A stretch of DNA of 52,355 nt, from NCBI GenBank assembly GCA_024645005.1, contig JAHEGS010000001.1, forward strand, positions 1 through 52,355, in the 5' to 3' direction. Below the pieces are notes generated by a model, which did no database searches, was not told the DNA's origin, and saw only the letters and a program-made list of their open reading frames with translations. Both the position numbers and the translations under genes were made by a program. The DNA comes from Bacteroidota bacterium. GTDB taxonomy: Bacteria > Bacteroidota > Bacteroidia > NS11-12g > UBA9320. Of this stretch, positions 44,768 to 52,355 are shown piece after piece. Positions within the stretch are counted from its first letter, which is position 1, and the number at the start of each line of letters is the position of its first letter.

Positions 44768-45337
44768 ATGAGAGTGCTATTGGGATCTAAGTCACCAAGA
44801 AGAAAGGAATTACTAAACAAGTTAGCTATCAACTTCGAATTAGTATCCATTGAATGTGATGAAGATTTTCCAGCAGAGATACCACATACTTATGTTGCTC
44901 AATATTTATCTGAGAAAAAGTCTTCTGTATATAAGCAATTAGAAGATTCAGATTTATTAATTACAGCTGATACTGTTGTATTAATTAATGATTCATTATT
45001 AAATAAACCTAAAAATAGGAAAGAAGCCATATATATGCTGGACTTGATCAGTGGCAAAACACATCAGGTCATTACGGGTGTTACACTACGAACAAATTCG
45101 AAAACGATTTCATTTTCAAGTCAGACAGATGTTACGCTTAATACGATTGATTCAAATGACCAAAAATTTTATGTAGATAATTACCCTGTTATGGATAAGG
45201 CTGGTGGTTACGGAATACAAGATTGGATAGGTTTATCCCATGTAAAATGGATTAAAGGTTGCTACTTCAACGTAATGGGTTTGCCAACAAGTATGTTATA
45301 TAAGCGTTTAAAATACGATTTTAATTATGAGAGTTAG
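44768..45337 (+). CDS. maf: Maf family nucleotide pyrophosphatase
   Basis: The 189-residue house-cleaning enzyme hydrolyses non-canonical or excess nucleoside triphosphates (dTTP/UTP type likely). The signature LLGSKSPRRKELLNKL at the N-terminus, ITADTVV with the catalytic Asp, GKTHQVITGV and AGGYGIQDW are conserved. It starts 13 bp behind the prenyltransferase gene, and its end overlaps the next gene by 11 bp. Confidence 0.95.
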   Translation: MRVLLGSKSPRRKELLNKLAINFELVSIECDEDFPAEIPHTYVAQYLSEKKSSVYKQLEDSDLLITADTVVLINDSLLNKPKNRKEAIYMLDLISGKTHQVITGVTLRTNSKTISFSSQTDVTLNTIDSNDQKFYVDNYPVMDKAGGYGIQDWIGLSHVKWIKGCYFNVMGLPTSMLYKRLKYDFNYES

Positions 45338-45821
45338 ATTTTTATTTGTCTATATATTCTGTTTAATTAGTTGGTTTGTAAGTGCTCAAAATAAAGATCT
45401 AGTATCACAATTATTGACTGGATATGAGATAAATTATTTTGGTAAAAATGGATTTGTTCATGGTCGATTTGTTAAAAAAAATCATGTTATGGAAGCAGGC
45501 ATTAATTATAATTTTTCGGATGGTTTTTCAGATAATCCAGTACTAGGTGTTGGTGTATATTATGGATATCAGATTTCTACTTCAAAAAAATGGAGCACAT
45601 CATTAGGGATAGATTATAGAAGACAAAAGCCCCTAAAAATCGTTAACATTCAAACTTGGTGTTATTCTACGTCAGTTGAGTATAGCCATAATAAAAATTG
45701 GTCATTACTCTCAAGAATCGGTTATGGTGTTGCAATAGAACGATCAGCTTCTGCTGGTAGTTTTGATCAGTTTAATAATTTAACAGGTAGTTTATCTATT
45801 TCATGCGTATATCATTTGTAG
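45327..45821 (+). CDS. Small exported beta-barrel-like protein
   Basis: The 164-residue protein has a signal peptide (about 1-20, ending FVSAQ) and alternating strands (HVMEAGINYNFSDGF, VGVYYGYQIST, SLGIDYRR) with a hydrophobic last strand (SLSISCVYHL), suggesting a small outer-membrane barrel. No family was recognised. It overlaps maf upstream (11 bp) and the GDPD-like gene downstream (19 bp), so it belongs to this operon. Confidence 0.65.
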   Translation: MRVRFLFVYIFCLISWFVSAQNKDLVSQLLTGYEINYFGKNGFVHGRFVKKNHVMEAGINYNFSDGFSDNPVLGVGVYYGYQISTSKKWSTSLGIDYRRQKPLKIVNIQTWCYSTSVEYSHNKNWSLLSRIGYGVAIERSASAGSFDQFNNLTGSLSISCVYHL

Positions 45822-46621
45822 TATTTATAAGTATTACACTTCTCTGTTGCAAAAGGCATGAGATAAAGAAAAACACCGTATTGATTTTTGGTCATGGCGG
45901 TATGGGATTTGATAATCTTAATGGACAATTTGCACCCAATTCTGTGGCTAGCATATCAAAAGCACTGGATTTTTATGATTTAGATGGGGTAGAAGTTGAC
46001 ATCCAGTTCACCAAAGATGGTAATTTGATTGTTTTTCATGATAACTATCTAGAAAATTCTACGCAATGCAAAGGTTTAGTAAATAGTTTAAATTTTAACG
46101 AAATAGGTGATTGCTACTACAGAAAACAGTATTCAAATCAATATACGGAGACAATTATTTCTTTTGATAGCTTAATAACATTGATAAATACCCATTGGAA
46201 TCGAAAATTATTTAGTTTGAATATCAAGAATAACTTCAATATACCATTTAAAGTAGACTCGTTAGGAGGCATTCTTAATCAAAAATTACAGAAACTTTAT
46301 TCTACCAACAACATTTTCATAGAATGCAATGATGCTAACATTTTGTATGCTTTAAACAGAAGAAATAAATATCAATGTATGCTAGTTTCAGATCTGGATT
46401 CTGCAGGAGTGCAGGATGTATTTAGATTTGGGCTAGATGGGATTGTATCCAATTTTAAAAAAATGGATAGCGGATTGACACAACATTTAATAGATAGTGC
46501 CAAAAAAGTAGTGGTGTATGGACAAATCTCACCAAGAGATTATAGGAGTGTAGATTATAAAAATATTTACGGAGTGCAAATAGATAATCCTATAGCAGCA
46601 GTAAAATATTTTAGATATTAA
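45803..46621 (+). CDS. Glycerophosphodiester phosphodiesterase-like lipoprotein
   Basis: The 272-residue protein has a lipobox-like signal (ITLLCC, Cys15/16) and a GDPD-type TIM-barrel: FGHGGMG at the start (HRG in classic enzymes), GVEVDIQFTKDGNLIVFHD for the E-x-D metal site and the following His-Asp. Two points differ from classic GDPD: the PEN(T) stretch with a metal-binding Glu reads APNS, and the E-x-K stretch reads LNIK. The product may be a specialised or inactive form. It ends 4 bp into the convergent sigma-factor gene. Confidence 0.78.
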   Translation: MRISFVVFISITLLCCKRHEIKKNTVLIFGHGGMGFDNLNGQFAPNSVASISKALDFYDLDGVEVDIQFTKDGNLIVFHDNYLENSTQCKGLVNSLNFNEIGDCYYRKQYSNQYTETIISFDSLITLINTHWNRKLFSLNIKNNFNIPFKVDSLGGILNQKLQKLYSTNNIFIECNDANILYALNRRNKYQCMLVSDLDSAGVQDVFRFGLDGIVSNFKKMDSGLTQHLIDSAKKVVVYGQISPRDYRSVDYKNIYGVQIDNPIAAVKYFRY

Positions 46622-47151
46622 CTGGCAGAAAGGTTGTAAAGTTGCTCGTACTCAGACAATTGAGATCTTAATCGTCTTCTAGCAACAAATATTCGTGTTT
46701 TGATTGTACCGATGGGTATTCCAATTTTTTCAGCGATCTCGTGATATTTATAACCTAAGGTGTTCATTTCAAATGTTATGCGTAAATCATCAGGCAGACT
46801 GTCAATGGCATCAGATAAATCTTGTTTGATGAATTTTGACTCTCCATTGTTATAAGCGTTAAACGTCTTAGCATTATCTATAATGAACTGTTCATCTTGT
46901 GTGTCCATGAAGGTATTTCTTTTTGTAATCCTCCTGTAGTTATTGATGAAGTTGTTTCTCATTATAGTGAAAAGCCAACCTTTTAAATTTGTACCCTCTT
47001 TAAATTTAGAAGAGTAGATAATTGCTTTCATTAAAGTTTCTTGTACTAAATCATTAGCATCATCTATATTTTGCGAAAGTTGTAGAGCGTAGTTTTTGAG
47101 TATAGGTTGAAGAACTTCTAGCTTCTTTTCGAAATCGGTTTGATTTTTCAT
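46618..47151 (-). CDS. ECF-type RNA polymerase sigma factor
   Basis: The 177-residue sigma-70 family protein has region 2 (about 10-80: DDANDLVQETLMKAI, NLKGWLFTIMRNNFIN) and region 4 (about 115-170: MNTLGYKYHEIAEKIGIPIGTIKTRIFVARRRLR, a helix-turn-helix). It lacks regions 1 and 3. No anti-sigma gene is adjacent, unlike many ECF loci. Regulated genes are unknown. A -7 element of housekeeping type lies 19 nt before the ATG. Confidence 0.92.
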   Translation of the reverse strand: MKNQTDFEKKLEVLQPILKNYALQLSQNIDDANDLVQETLMKAIIYSSKFKEGTNLKGWLFTIMRNNFINNYRRITKRNTFMDTQDEQFIIDNAKTFNAYNNGESKFIKQDLSDAIDSLPDDLRITFEMNTLGYKYHEIAEKIGIPIGTIKTRIFVARRRLRSQLSEYEQLYNLSAS

Positions 47152-47170
47152 TTTGTTTAACTTTATGGCA

Positions 47171-47178
47171 CAAAAGTA
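47171..47178 (-). promoter_or_regulatory. Promoter -7 element of the ECF sigma gene
   Basis: The minus strand reads TACTTTTG, an exact TAnnTTTG match ending 19 nt before the ATG at 47151. The rest of the 225-bp gap to the pterin gene is AT-rich and holds nothing else that was recognised. Confidence 0.6.
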
Positions 47179-47376
47179 AAACAGAATTAGATAAAAACTA
47201 ATTTTTGTTTAATTTTTTTTAAAAATAGTTGAGCAAATTCATAAGCAACTGATTTTCAGCAAAGTATAAAAAAATATTAACAGAATTATGACATTTTTAT
47301 GACGATTTGTTTATAATTTGCATAAACTGAATACCAATTATGTTAAACAAAATGAATTATACGATGTTTGTACAAT

Positions 47377-47787
47377 ATGATTGCATCTGCAAGTAGAGTT
47401 GAACGATTTAATGCCGCACACAGACTTCACAACCCAGATTGGAGTGATGAAAAAAATGAATCATTTTATGGTTTGTGTAACAATCCTAATTATCATGGAC
47501 ACAATTACAAGTTAGTCGTCAAAATAACAGGTGAAGTAGATCCAGAGAGTGGTTATTTAATTGATTTAAAAGTTTTAAGAGATATAATTAAAGAGCAAGT
47601 AACTTCCCGATTTGATCACAGAAATTTAAACCTAGATGTACCAGATTTTAAAAATAGAATACCTACTGCAGAAAATATAGCCTACGTAATTTGGCATAGA
47701 ATAAATAAACAACTAGAAGATCATTTAAAACTTCACATAACTTTATACGAAACAGAACGAAATTTCATAGAATATGATGGACAATAA
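47377..47787 (+). CDS. 6-pyruvoyl/6-carboxy-tetrahydropterin synthase family enzyme
   Basis: The 136-residue PTPS/QueD-family protein acts on 7,8-dihydroneopterin triphosphate. Zinc histidines are His15 (FNAAHRLH), His40 and His42 (HGH), and the catalytic Cys34 lies in GLCNNPNYHGHNY. The spacing C-x5-HGH and the sequence CNNPN-HGHNY are those of animal 6-pyruvoyl-tetrahydropterin synthase, whereas typical QueD has C-x3-HGH. The conserved YET Glu (LYETERNF) is present. The ATG at 47377 was chosen over TTG at 47368. It overlaps folE, which supplies its substrate. Confidence 0.9.
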   Translation: MIASASRVERFNAAHRLHNPDWSDEKNESFYGLCNNPNYHGHNYKLVVKITGEVDPESGYLIDLKVLRDIIKEQVTSRFDHRNLNLDVPDFKNRIPTAENIAYVIWHRINKQLEDHLKLHITLYETERNFIEYDGQ

Positions 47788-48424
47788 GAGTAAAAACAAC
47801 GTTATAGAACTCAACTCAACTATTCAATCACCCACAGTTCCAAATGCATTTGACATGACAGATGAGGATAAGATTGCTAAAATAGCAAAACACTTTAGAG
47901 CTATTATGGAAACTTTAGGTCTAGATTTATCTGATGATAGCTTGAAGGAGACTCCTAAAAGAGTAGCAAAAATGTATGTTTCTGAAATTTTTAGTGGTCT
48001 AAACCCCAAAAACAAACCAGAAGTAACCTTATTTAAAAATAACTATGGTTACAATCAAATGCTTGTAGAAAAGAACATATCTGTTTATTCGATGTGTGAA
48101 CATCATTTTGTTCCAATTATAGGTAGAGCACACGTAGCATACATGGCAAATGGTAAAGTGATTGGTCTCAGTAAAATACATCGTATTGTTAAATACTTTT
48201 CCCAGCGACCACAAGTTCAAGAAAGATTGACGAGACAGATTATGGAAAATCTCAAACAAACCCTTAATATTGACGATGTGGCAGTGGTAATCGATGCAAG
48301 ACACATGTGTGTAGAATGTAGAGGGGTTGAGGATGTTACATCCAATACGATTACATCAGCAATATCTGGTCAATTTCAGAAAGACTCAACAAGATCTGAG
48401 TTCATGAGATTTATCGGTATGTAA
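47774..48424 (+). CDS. folE: GTP cyclohydrolase I
   Basis: The 216-residue enzyme converts GTP to 7,8-dihydroneopterin triphosphate, the entry to folate, queuosine and biopterin-type pterins. Zinc ligands Cys108 and His111 (SMCEHHFVP) and Cys179 (RHMCVECRG) match the E. coli enzyme in spacing; GLSKIHRIVKYFSQRPQVQERLT is the hallmark stretch. This is the zinc-dependent FolE1 type. It overlaps the PTPS-like gene by 14 bp and is followed by the lolD-like gene after 5 bp. Confidence 0.97.
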   Translation: MMDNKSKNNVIELNSTIQSPTVPNAFDMTDEDKIAKIAKHFRAIMETLGLDLSDDSLKETPKRVAKMYVSEIFSGLNPKNKPEVTLFKNNYGYNQMLVEKNISVYSMCEHHFVPIIGRAHVAYMANGKVIGLSKIHRIVKYFSQRPQVQERLTRQIMENLKQTLNIDDVAVVIDARHMCVECRGVEDVTSNTITSAISGQFQKDSTRSEFMRFIGM

Positions 48425-48429
48425 ACGAT

Positions 48430-49092
48430 ATGATTGAAGGAATAGATTTAAGTAAAAATTATGGAAATTTGGCTGTTTTAAAGTCAGTTGATGTTTCAAT
48501 TAAAAAAGGAGAGATATTAAGCATCACTGGACCAAGTGGTGCAGGGAAATCAACTCTACTTCAGATATTAGGAACATTGGACAAAACAGACTCAGGGGCA
48601 CTTAAATTTAATGACACCAACATATCAAGTTATAATCCCAAAAAAATAGCAAAATTTAGGAATGAAAATATAGGTTTTATATTTCAGTTTCATCATTTGC
48701 TTCCTGAGTTTTCAGCTTTAGAAAATGTTTCTATGCCTGCACTAATCAAAGGGATAGAAAAAAAAGATGCTGAGAAAAAAGCGATTAAACTTTTAAAAAT
48801 TTTAGGGTTAGAAAATCGTCTAGACCATAAACCCAATGAATTATCGGGTGGAGAACAACAACGTGTCTCTGTGGCTCGGGCTCTTGTTAATAATCCTGCT
48901 GTAATATTTGCAGATGAACCGAGCGGTAACCTAGATACTGAAAATGCAAGAGATCTTCATGAGTTATTTCTAAAATTAAGAGATGATTTTGGCCAAACTT
49001 TTGTTATAGTCACGCACAACATTGAATTAGCTAAAATGGCTGATCGTGTGATTGAAATGAAAGATGGTCATATTGTAAACTCAATTTCATAA
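48430..49092 (+). CDS. LolD-type ABC transporter ATPase
   Basis: The 220-residue ATPase has Walker [10 protein letters not shown] (Lys40), Q-loop Gln86, signature LSGGEQQ (138-144), Walker B VIFADEP (Asp162, Glu163) and H-loop VTHN. It belongs to the MacB/LolD branch, which powers lipoprotein release or similar extraction from the inner membrane. No LolC/E permease gene is in the window, so its partner is coded elsewhere. The 5-bp distance to folE suggests one transcript. Confidence 0.9.
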   Translation: MIEGIDLSKNYGNLAVLKSVDVSIKKGEILSITGPSGAGKSTLLQILGTLDKTDSGALKFNDTNISSYNPKKIAKFRNENIGFIFQFHHLLPEFSALENVSMPALIKGIEKKDAEKKAIKLLKILGLENRLDHKPNELSGGEQQRVSVARALVNNPAVIFADEPSGNLDTENARDLHELFLKLRDDFGQTFVIVTHNIELAKMADRVIEMKDGHIVNSIS

Positions 49093-49119
49093 AATTCCTT
49101 TCTTATTTGGCATATTTAA

Positions 49120-49127
49120 TAAATTTG
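49120..49127 (+). promoter_or_regulatory. Promoter -7 element of the RRM gene
   Basis: TAAATTTG is an exact TAnnTTTG match ending 5 nt before the ATG at 49133, predicting a leaderless mRNA. Confidence 0.55.
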
Positions 49128-49132
49128 TAGTA

Positions 49133-49393
49133 ATGAATTTAATTATCAAAAACATACCTAAATCCTATAATGCTCATTACTTAGAGATGTTATTTGAGAA
49201 GTATGGTGAAATAAGCTACGCTAAAGTGGTTTATGATAGGGTAACTAAAGAACCCAAAGGTACTGGGTTTGTTGAATTTGAAAAGGAGGAAGACGGTTTA
49301 AAAGCGATCGAAGAGATGAACGGTAAAGAAGTGAGTGGCCAAAAGCTTCACGTTGAGAAAGCTAGACCTCGTAGGGTTAACATTTGGAGCTAA
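49133..49393 (+). CDS. Single-RRM RNA-binding protein
   Basis: The 86-residue protein is a complete RNA recognition motif: RNP2 LIIKNI (residues 3-8) and RNP1 KGTGFVEF (about 43-50) with the aromatic residue, then KLHVEKARPRR as the last strand with a basic tail. Such small RRM proteins are abundant in Bacteroidota, which lack Hfq in many lineages, and bind single-stranded RNA. A perfect hairpin terminator follows. Confidence 0.92.
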   Translation: MNLIIKNIPKSYNAHYLEMLFEKYGEISYAKVVYDRVTKEPKGTGFVEFEKEEDGLKAIEEMNGKEVSGQKLHVEKARPRRVNIWS

Positions 49394-49407
49394 ATCTAAT
49401 ATTCAAC

Positions 49408-49443
49408 AAAAAAAGGAGATTGATAATTCAATCTCCTTTTTTT
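49408..49443. terminator. Bidirectional terminator between the RRM and universal stress genes
   Basis: A perfect 16-bp stem (49408-49423 with 49428-49443) with a TAAT loop has seven A on one side and seven T on the other, so it can stop transcription in both directions between these convergent genes. Confidence 0.92.
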
Positions 49444-49461
49444 GTGAATTAAAAACATAGA

Positions 49462-50364
49462 TTAATAGAAACCTGAACCTCCAGTGGCTCTAGATCCTGT
49501 AGGTTTGGGATTAATACACATAACTGGTGTTTTTTGTGAACTATTTACAACCTGTTCAGCGTATGATCCAACGAATAGATCAGATAACTTACCTGTTTCT
49601 GATTTTGTCATGATGATAATTAAGTCTGCATCAATTTCTTCGGCATATTTAATAGTATCCTTTCCTAAATTGTCTGGATATTCTCTATCGTCAAGAAGGT
49701 GTGATTCATATTTGACACCATACTTACTAAATATTCCTTCAGCTTGATTAAGGTTGGCCTTTATTTTCTTTTCAATCAACTCATCTTTATCTAATTCCAT
49801 AATGATATGAATGGTTGAGTTATATTTTAAACCAACTTTTACAGCCCAGTCGATCTTCTGTTTACTAGTTTTTGTTAAATCTATGGGGAGTACAATCCTA
49901 TCAAACTTAGGTTCAGTTCTTTTTTCCTTTACGGCAATAACAGGTATTGCAGAACTTTTAATTACTCGACTAGTTGTACTGCCTGTAAATTGCTCAATTC
50001 CATTGGCTCCATTAGTTCCCATTACAATTGTATCACATTTATTGTCCTTGGCTGCTTCGTTGATTACCTTGAAAGGTTTACCTTCAGAAACAAGGGTGTT
50101 TACTTCAATAGTTGGCCATTTTTTAAGGATTTCAGCCTTCAAATCTTCTAGCTTTTTTCTAACCTTGTCTCTTAGTAATGCAATTTCACTAGCATTAATG
50201 AATAAACCAGATAATGTACTTTTGCTTAGTACATGGAGTAGAGTAACTTCACTATCAAATAAGTTTGCCATTTCAACTGCATAATAAACTGCATTGATAG
50301 ATGAATCTGAAAAATCCATCGGCACCAAAATGATGTGATCTTGTGGTGTTTTAATATCTATCAT
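49462..50364 (-). CDS. Tandem universal stress protein (UspA-type)
   Basis: The 300-residue protein is two fused Usp domains: the first (about 10-145) with ILVPMDFSDSS and the ATP-type motif GTNGANG-x9-GST, the second (about 155-285) with IVLPIDLTKTS and the related SETGKLSDLFVGSYAEQVV. Usp proteins bind ATP or help survival under stress. The ATG at 50364 was chosen, not one 17 codons upstream: a -7 element lies 20 nt before it and inside the longer form. It is divergent from the phosphorylase gene, 42 bp between starts. Confidence 0.92.
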   Translation of the reverse strand: MIDIKTPQDHIILVPMDFSDSSINAVYYAVEMANLFDSEVTLLHVLSKSTLSGLFINASEIALLRDKVRKKLEDLKAEILKKWPTIEVNTLVSEGKPFKVINEAAKDNKCDTIVMGTNGANGIEQFTGSTTSRVIKSSAIPVIAVKEKRTEPKFDRIVLPIDLTKTSKQKIDWAVKVGLKYNSTIHIIMELDKDELIEKKIKANLNQAEGIFSKYGVKYESHLLDDREYPDNLGKDTIKYAEEIDADLIIIMTKSETGKLSDLFVGSYAEQVVNSSQKTPVMCINPKPTGSRATGGSGFY

Positions 50365-50384
50365 AAAATTTCTTAAACTTGCTG

Positions 50385-50415
50385 CAAAGATAAACACCTT
50401 TTTAGCGTGAAACAA
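50385..50415 (-). promoter_or_regulatory. Promoter of the universal stress gene
   Basis: On the minus strand TTG (50415-50413) and TATCTTTG (50392-50385) are 20 nt apart, a good match to the -33/-7 consensus. The -33 element lies in the first codons of the divergent phosphorylase gene. Confidence 0.65.
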
Positions 50416-51228
50416 TTAACTAAAAGTGATCTGATTCTAAATAATGATGGAAGTATTTATCATTTAGGGCTTCATTCAGATCAGATATACCCAACTGTTA
50501 TTACAGTTGGAGACCCAAGTCGGGTTGACGCGGTTTCAAAACATTTTGATTCCATAGATTACTCTAATATCAATCGAGAATTTAAAGCTGTTGGTGGTAG
50601 ATTAGGAAACACTCCCATTATGGTCTTATCTACGGGTATAGGAACAGATAATATTGATATTGTTTTAAATGAACTTTCATTATTAATTAATTTTGATATG
50701 ACCACTCGTGAGCCTCTAGAGCATCAAAAATCAATTCGTTTGATTCGATTAGGTACATCAGGAAGTATTCACCCATCAATACCTATTGATTCTATAGTTT
50801 ATTCAGAAAATGCAATTGCATTCGATAATCTTTTGAGTTATTACAATCATTCATTTGATATTATCAAGTTTAAAGACATGCAAATTCCAGTAGTATCTTG
50901 CAGTAGTTCACTGGAGCATTTGTTTCAATCCTATAAATCAAGTCTAACCCTTACAGCATGTGGTTTTTATGGCCCACAGTTTAGACCATCGCAACTTTCC
51001 CAAAAATATAGGCTTTCGGATTGTGAATCTATTCGTTATAATGGGAGAACTCCTGGAAATATTGAGATGGAAACGGCTGGGATTTATGGATTGTCTAAAT
51101 TACTTGGTTTTGAAGCGATTTCAGTGAATGCTATTCTAGCAGATCGTAGGACTGGAGTTTTTAGTAAAAAACCACAAAAAATGATTGAAAAAATGATTGA
51201 AGAAGCCCTTGATATACTATGCGAGTAA
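50407..51228 (+). CDS. Nucleoside phosphorylase (uridine phosphorylase-like)
   Basis: The 273-residue protein is of the PNP/UDP family I: VITVGDPSRVD near the N-terminus binds phosphate (Gly, Arg), VLSTGIGTDNIDIVLNEL and LIRLGTSGSI are conserved, and GNIEMETAGIYGL carries the ribose-binding Met-Glu pair. It would split a nucleoside with phosphate to base and ribose-1-phosphate. The pyrimidine/purine choice is not decided. The start is GTG (GTG AAA CAA). The end overlaps the GNAT gene by 10 bp. Confidence 0.88.
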   Translation: MKQLTKSDLILNNDGSIYHLGLHSDQIYPTVITVGDPSRVDAVSKHFDSIDYSNINREFKAVGGRLGNTPIMVLSTGIGTDNIDIVLNELSLLINFDMTTREPLEHQKSIRLIRLGTSGSIHPSIPIDSIVYSENAIAFDNLLSYYNHSFDIIKFKDMQIPVVSCSSSLEHLFQSYKSSLTLTACGFYGPQFRPSQLSQKYRLSDCESIRYNGRTPGNIEMETAGIYGLSKLLGFEAISVNAILADRRTGVFSKKPQKMIEKMIEEALDILCE

Positions 51229-52325
51229 AAATTAAAGAAGTAAATAGTTCGAGAGAAATTAAATCATGGCATCAATTTAGTCGCGATCTATATGCCGATG
51301 ATGATGATTACATTTCGCACATAGATCAAGATATTGATTCTATTTTTAATCCGAATGAAAATTCTGAATTTGAGACTGGTGATGCTAAACGTTGGGTAGC
51401 AGTAGAAAATGATAGAATCGTTGGTAGAATAGCTGCATTTTATACCAATAAACATCAACAATCTGGGCTAGGTTTTTTTGATTGCATAGATGATCAAGAA
51501 ATAGCAAATTGTCTGTTTGATGTTGGCAATCAATGGGTTAAAGAGATGGGTTTTGATAGGGTAGAGGCTCCTGTAAATTTTGGAGAAAGAGATAAGTATT
51601 GGGGATTGTTAGTCTCAGGGTTTAAATCACCTTCTTATCAAGAGAATTATAACTTTCCGTATTATCAAAAGCTATTTGAAAATTATGGTTTCAAGGTTTG
51701 TATCGAACAAACAACAAGCGAGGGAAGACCAGGCCAAATTGATTTATTTAAATATCAACGTTTTAGTGAGCGAATTAGTAGAAGTGGTAGTTATCGCATT
51801 GAGCATTACAGTCATCGTGAATCAGAACGCTTTGTAAAAGATTTTGTGACCATATATAATGATGCCTGGAAACATCACTCACATTTTGTTCCGTTTACAG
51901 TGGATCGTGTTCGTAGTCTTTTTGCCGAGATGAAGCCCATTATTCGTGAGGAGTTGTTGGTATTTATGTATGACAAGGATAAGCCAATAGGTTTTTATTT
52001 AAGCATTATTGAGTTGAATCAAATTTTTAAGCATATTAATGGAAATATGAACTGGTGGGGTAAATTGAAATTCTATTATTACTTGAAAACAAAAAAAATA
52101 ACAAAAATTAGAGGAATAATCTTTGGAGTAACCTCTGAATATCAGAACAAGGGATTGTATGCTCTTATGATTATGGATGTATACAAAACTATCGTAGAAA
52201 ACCCATACATTGAGTCAACCGAATTGGCATGGATTGGGGATTTTAATCCTAAAATGCATGCTTTATTTAAGAGTCTTAATGCTCAACCGAGTAAAGTTCA
52301 TTTTACCTACGAAAAACTTTTATAA
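51219..52325 (+). CDS. YghO-like GNAT-family N-acyltransferase
   Basis: The 368-residue protein belongs to the group of large GNAT-like proteins related to E. coli YghO. The N-terminal part has RWVAVENDRIVGRIAAFYT and GFFDCIDD, and the C-terminal half has GVTSEYQNKGLYALMIMD, which resembles an acetyl-CoA-binding loop, then ELAWIGDFNPKMHALFKSLNA. The acceptor is unknown. It overlaps the phosphorylase gene and probably shares its transcript. The gene is complete in the window, 30 bp before its end. Confidence 0.8.
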   Translation: MRVKIKEVNSSREIKSWHQFSRDLYADDDDYISHIDQDIDSIFNPNENSEFETGDAKRWVAVENDRIVGRIAAFYTNKHQQSGLGFFDCIDDQEIANCLFDVGNQWVKEMGFDRVEAPVNFGERDKYWGLLVSGFKSPSYQENYNFPYYQKLFENYGFKVCIEQTTSEGRPGQIDLFKYQRFSERISRSGSYRIEHYSHRESERFVKDFVTIYNDAWKHHSHFVPFTVDRVRSLFAEMKPIIREELLVFMYDKDKPIGFYLSIIELNQIFKHINGNMNWWGKLKFYYYLKTKKITKIRGIIFGVTSEYQNKGLYALMIMDVYKTIVENPYIESTELAWIGDFNPKMHALFKSLNAQPSKVHFTYEKLL

Positions 52326-52355
52326 TATTGTTTGTGTTAGATATTTAAAATTCTA

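Noticed and set aside
47341-47376. A -7 element for the PTPS-folE operon (GATGTTTG at 47363-47370)
   Set aside because: It has one mismatch at the important first T and no -33 partner, so it was not listed as a feature, though the position just before the ATG fits.
49811-50284. A 157-codon frame opposite the universal stress gene
   Set aside because: It is the antisense of a clear tandem Usp protein. Its hydrophobic composition reflects the complementary strand, and no promoter is seen for it.
1-52355. CRISPR arrays, insertion sequences, prophage or conjugative genes
   Set aside because: No regularly spaced repeats, transposase, integrase, phage structural or mobilisation genes were seen on reading either strand.

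Overview
The window is chromosomal DNA of a low-GC member of the Bacteroidota. Evidence for this: an exported protein with a C-terminal type IX secretion (Por) sorting domain; TonB-dependent receptors with carboxypeptidase-regulatory-like N-termini next to a DUF4249 lipoprotein; DUF4296, DUF4399, DUF4625, DUF349 and TIGR02757 proteins; a LuxC-like acyl-CoA reductase; a single-RRM RNA-binding protein; and the Bacteroidota promoter -7 element TAnnTTTG, found exactly 17 times just ahead of genes. Genus cannot be told from this. No transposase, integrase, phage or CRISPR locus was seen, so it reads as a vertically inherited core region.

Layout. 1-5.0 kb: His-rich exported proteins (two DUF4625-like, one DUF4399), tRNA-Arg(ACG), tRNA-His(GTG) and a 1009-residue TPR protein. 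5.1-12 kb: a two-domain M16 zinc protease, an LptF/LptG-like permease translationally coupled to a GT4 glycosyltransferase, and a TPR protein. 12-20.3 kb: information processing (valS, rplS, rplU, rpmA, a likely free-standing small RNA, a YggS-type PLP protein, a DUF4296 lipoprotein, mutS2, a hotdog thioesterase, smpB, tRNA-Leu(GAG)). 20.3-27.9 kb: a cystathionine gamma-synthase/lyase, TIGR02757, a YwqK/MORN-repeat protein, a GT9 glycosyltransferase with a small exported protein, and a LysM/double-psi-barrel protein overlapping an O-antigen-ligase-like polymerase. 27.9-35.2 kb: a PafA-like phosphatase, then TonB receptor, DUF4249 lipoprotein, second TonB receptor. 35.2-42.8 kb: a 78-residue anti-sigma-like protein, a methyltransferase, a five-repeat DUF349 protein, HMG-CoA lyase, the T9SS cargo protein, purC and the acyl-CoA reductase. 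42.9-46.6 kb: a compact operon ruvX-def-ubiA-like-maf-OMP-GDPD-like. 46.6-52.3 kb: an ECF sigma factor, a PTPS-like pterin enzyme with folE and a lolD-like ATPase, an RRM protein, a tandem universal stress protein, a nucleoside phosphorylase and a GNAT-family protein.

Genes are packed with overlapping stops and starts (ATGA and TAATG junctions). Several mRNAs look leaderless or nearly so, because the -7 element ends 4-8 nt before the start codon. These elements also allow start sites to be corrected (ruvX, the permease, the universal stress protein). Intergenic stretches over about 150 bases are 815-1234 (tRNA-Arg plus four hairpins), 4265-4440 (tRNA-His promoter), 15755-15963 (small-RNA candidate) and 47152-47376 (sigma-factor promoter, otherwise empty).

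No clear new defence or mobile system is present. The best candidates for something undescribed are the small RNA behind rpmA, the structured tRNA-Arg flank, the TonB receptor-DUF4249-TonB receptor arrangement, the eukaryote-like pterin synthase next to folE, and a GDPD-like lipoprotein that seems to lack catalytic glutamates.
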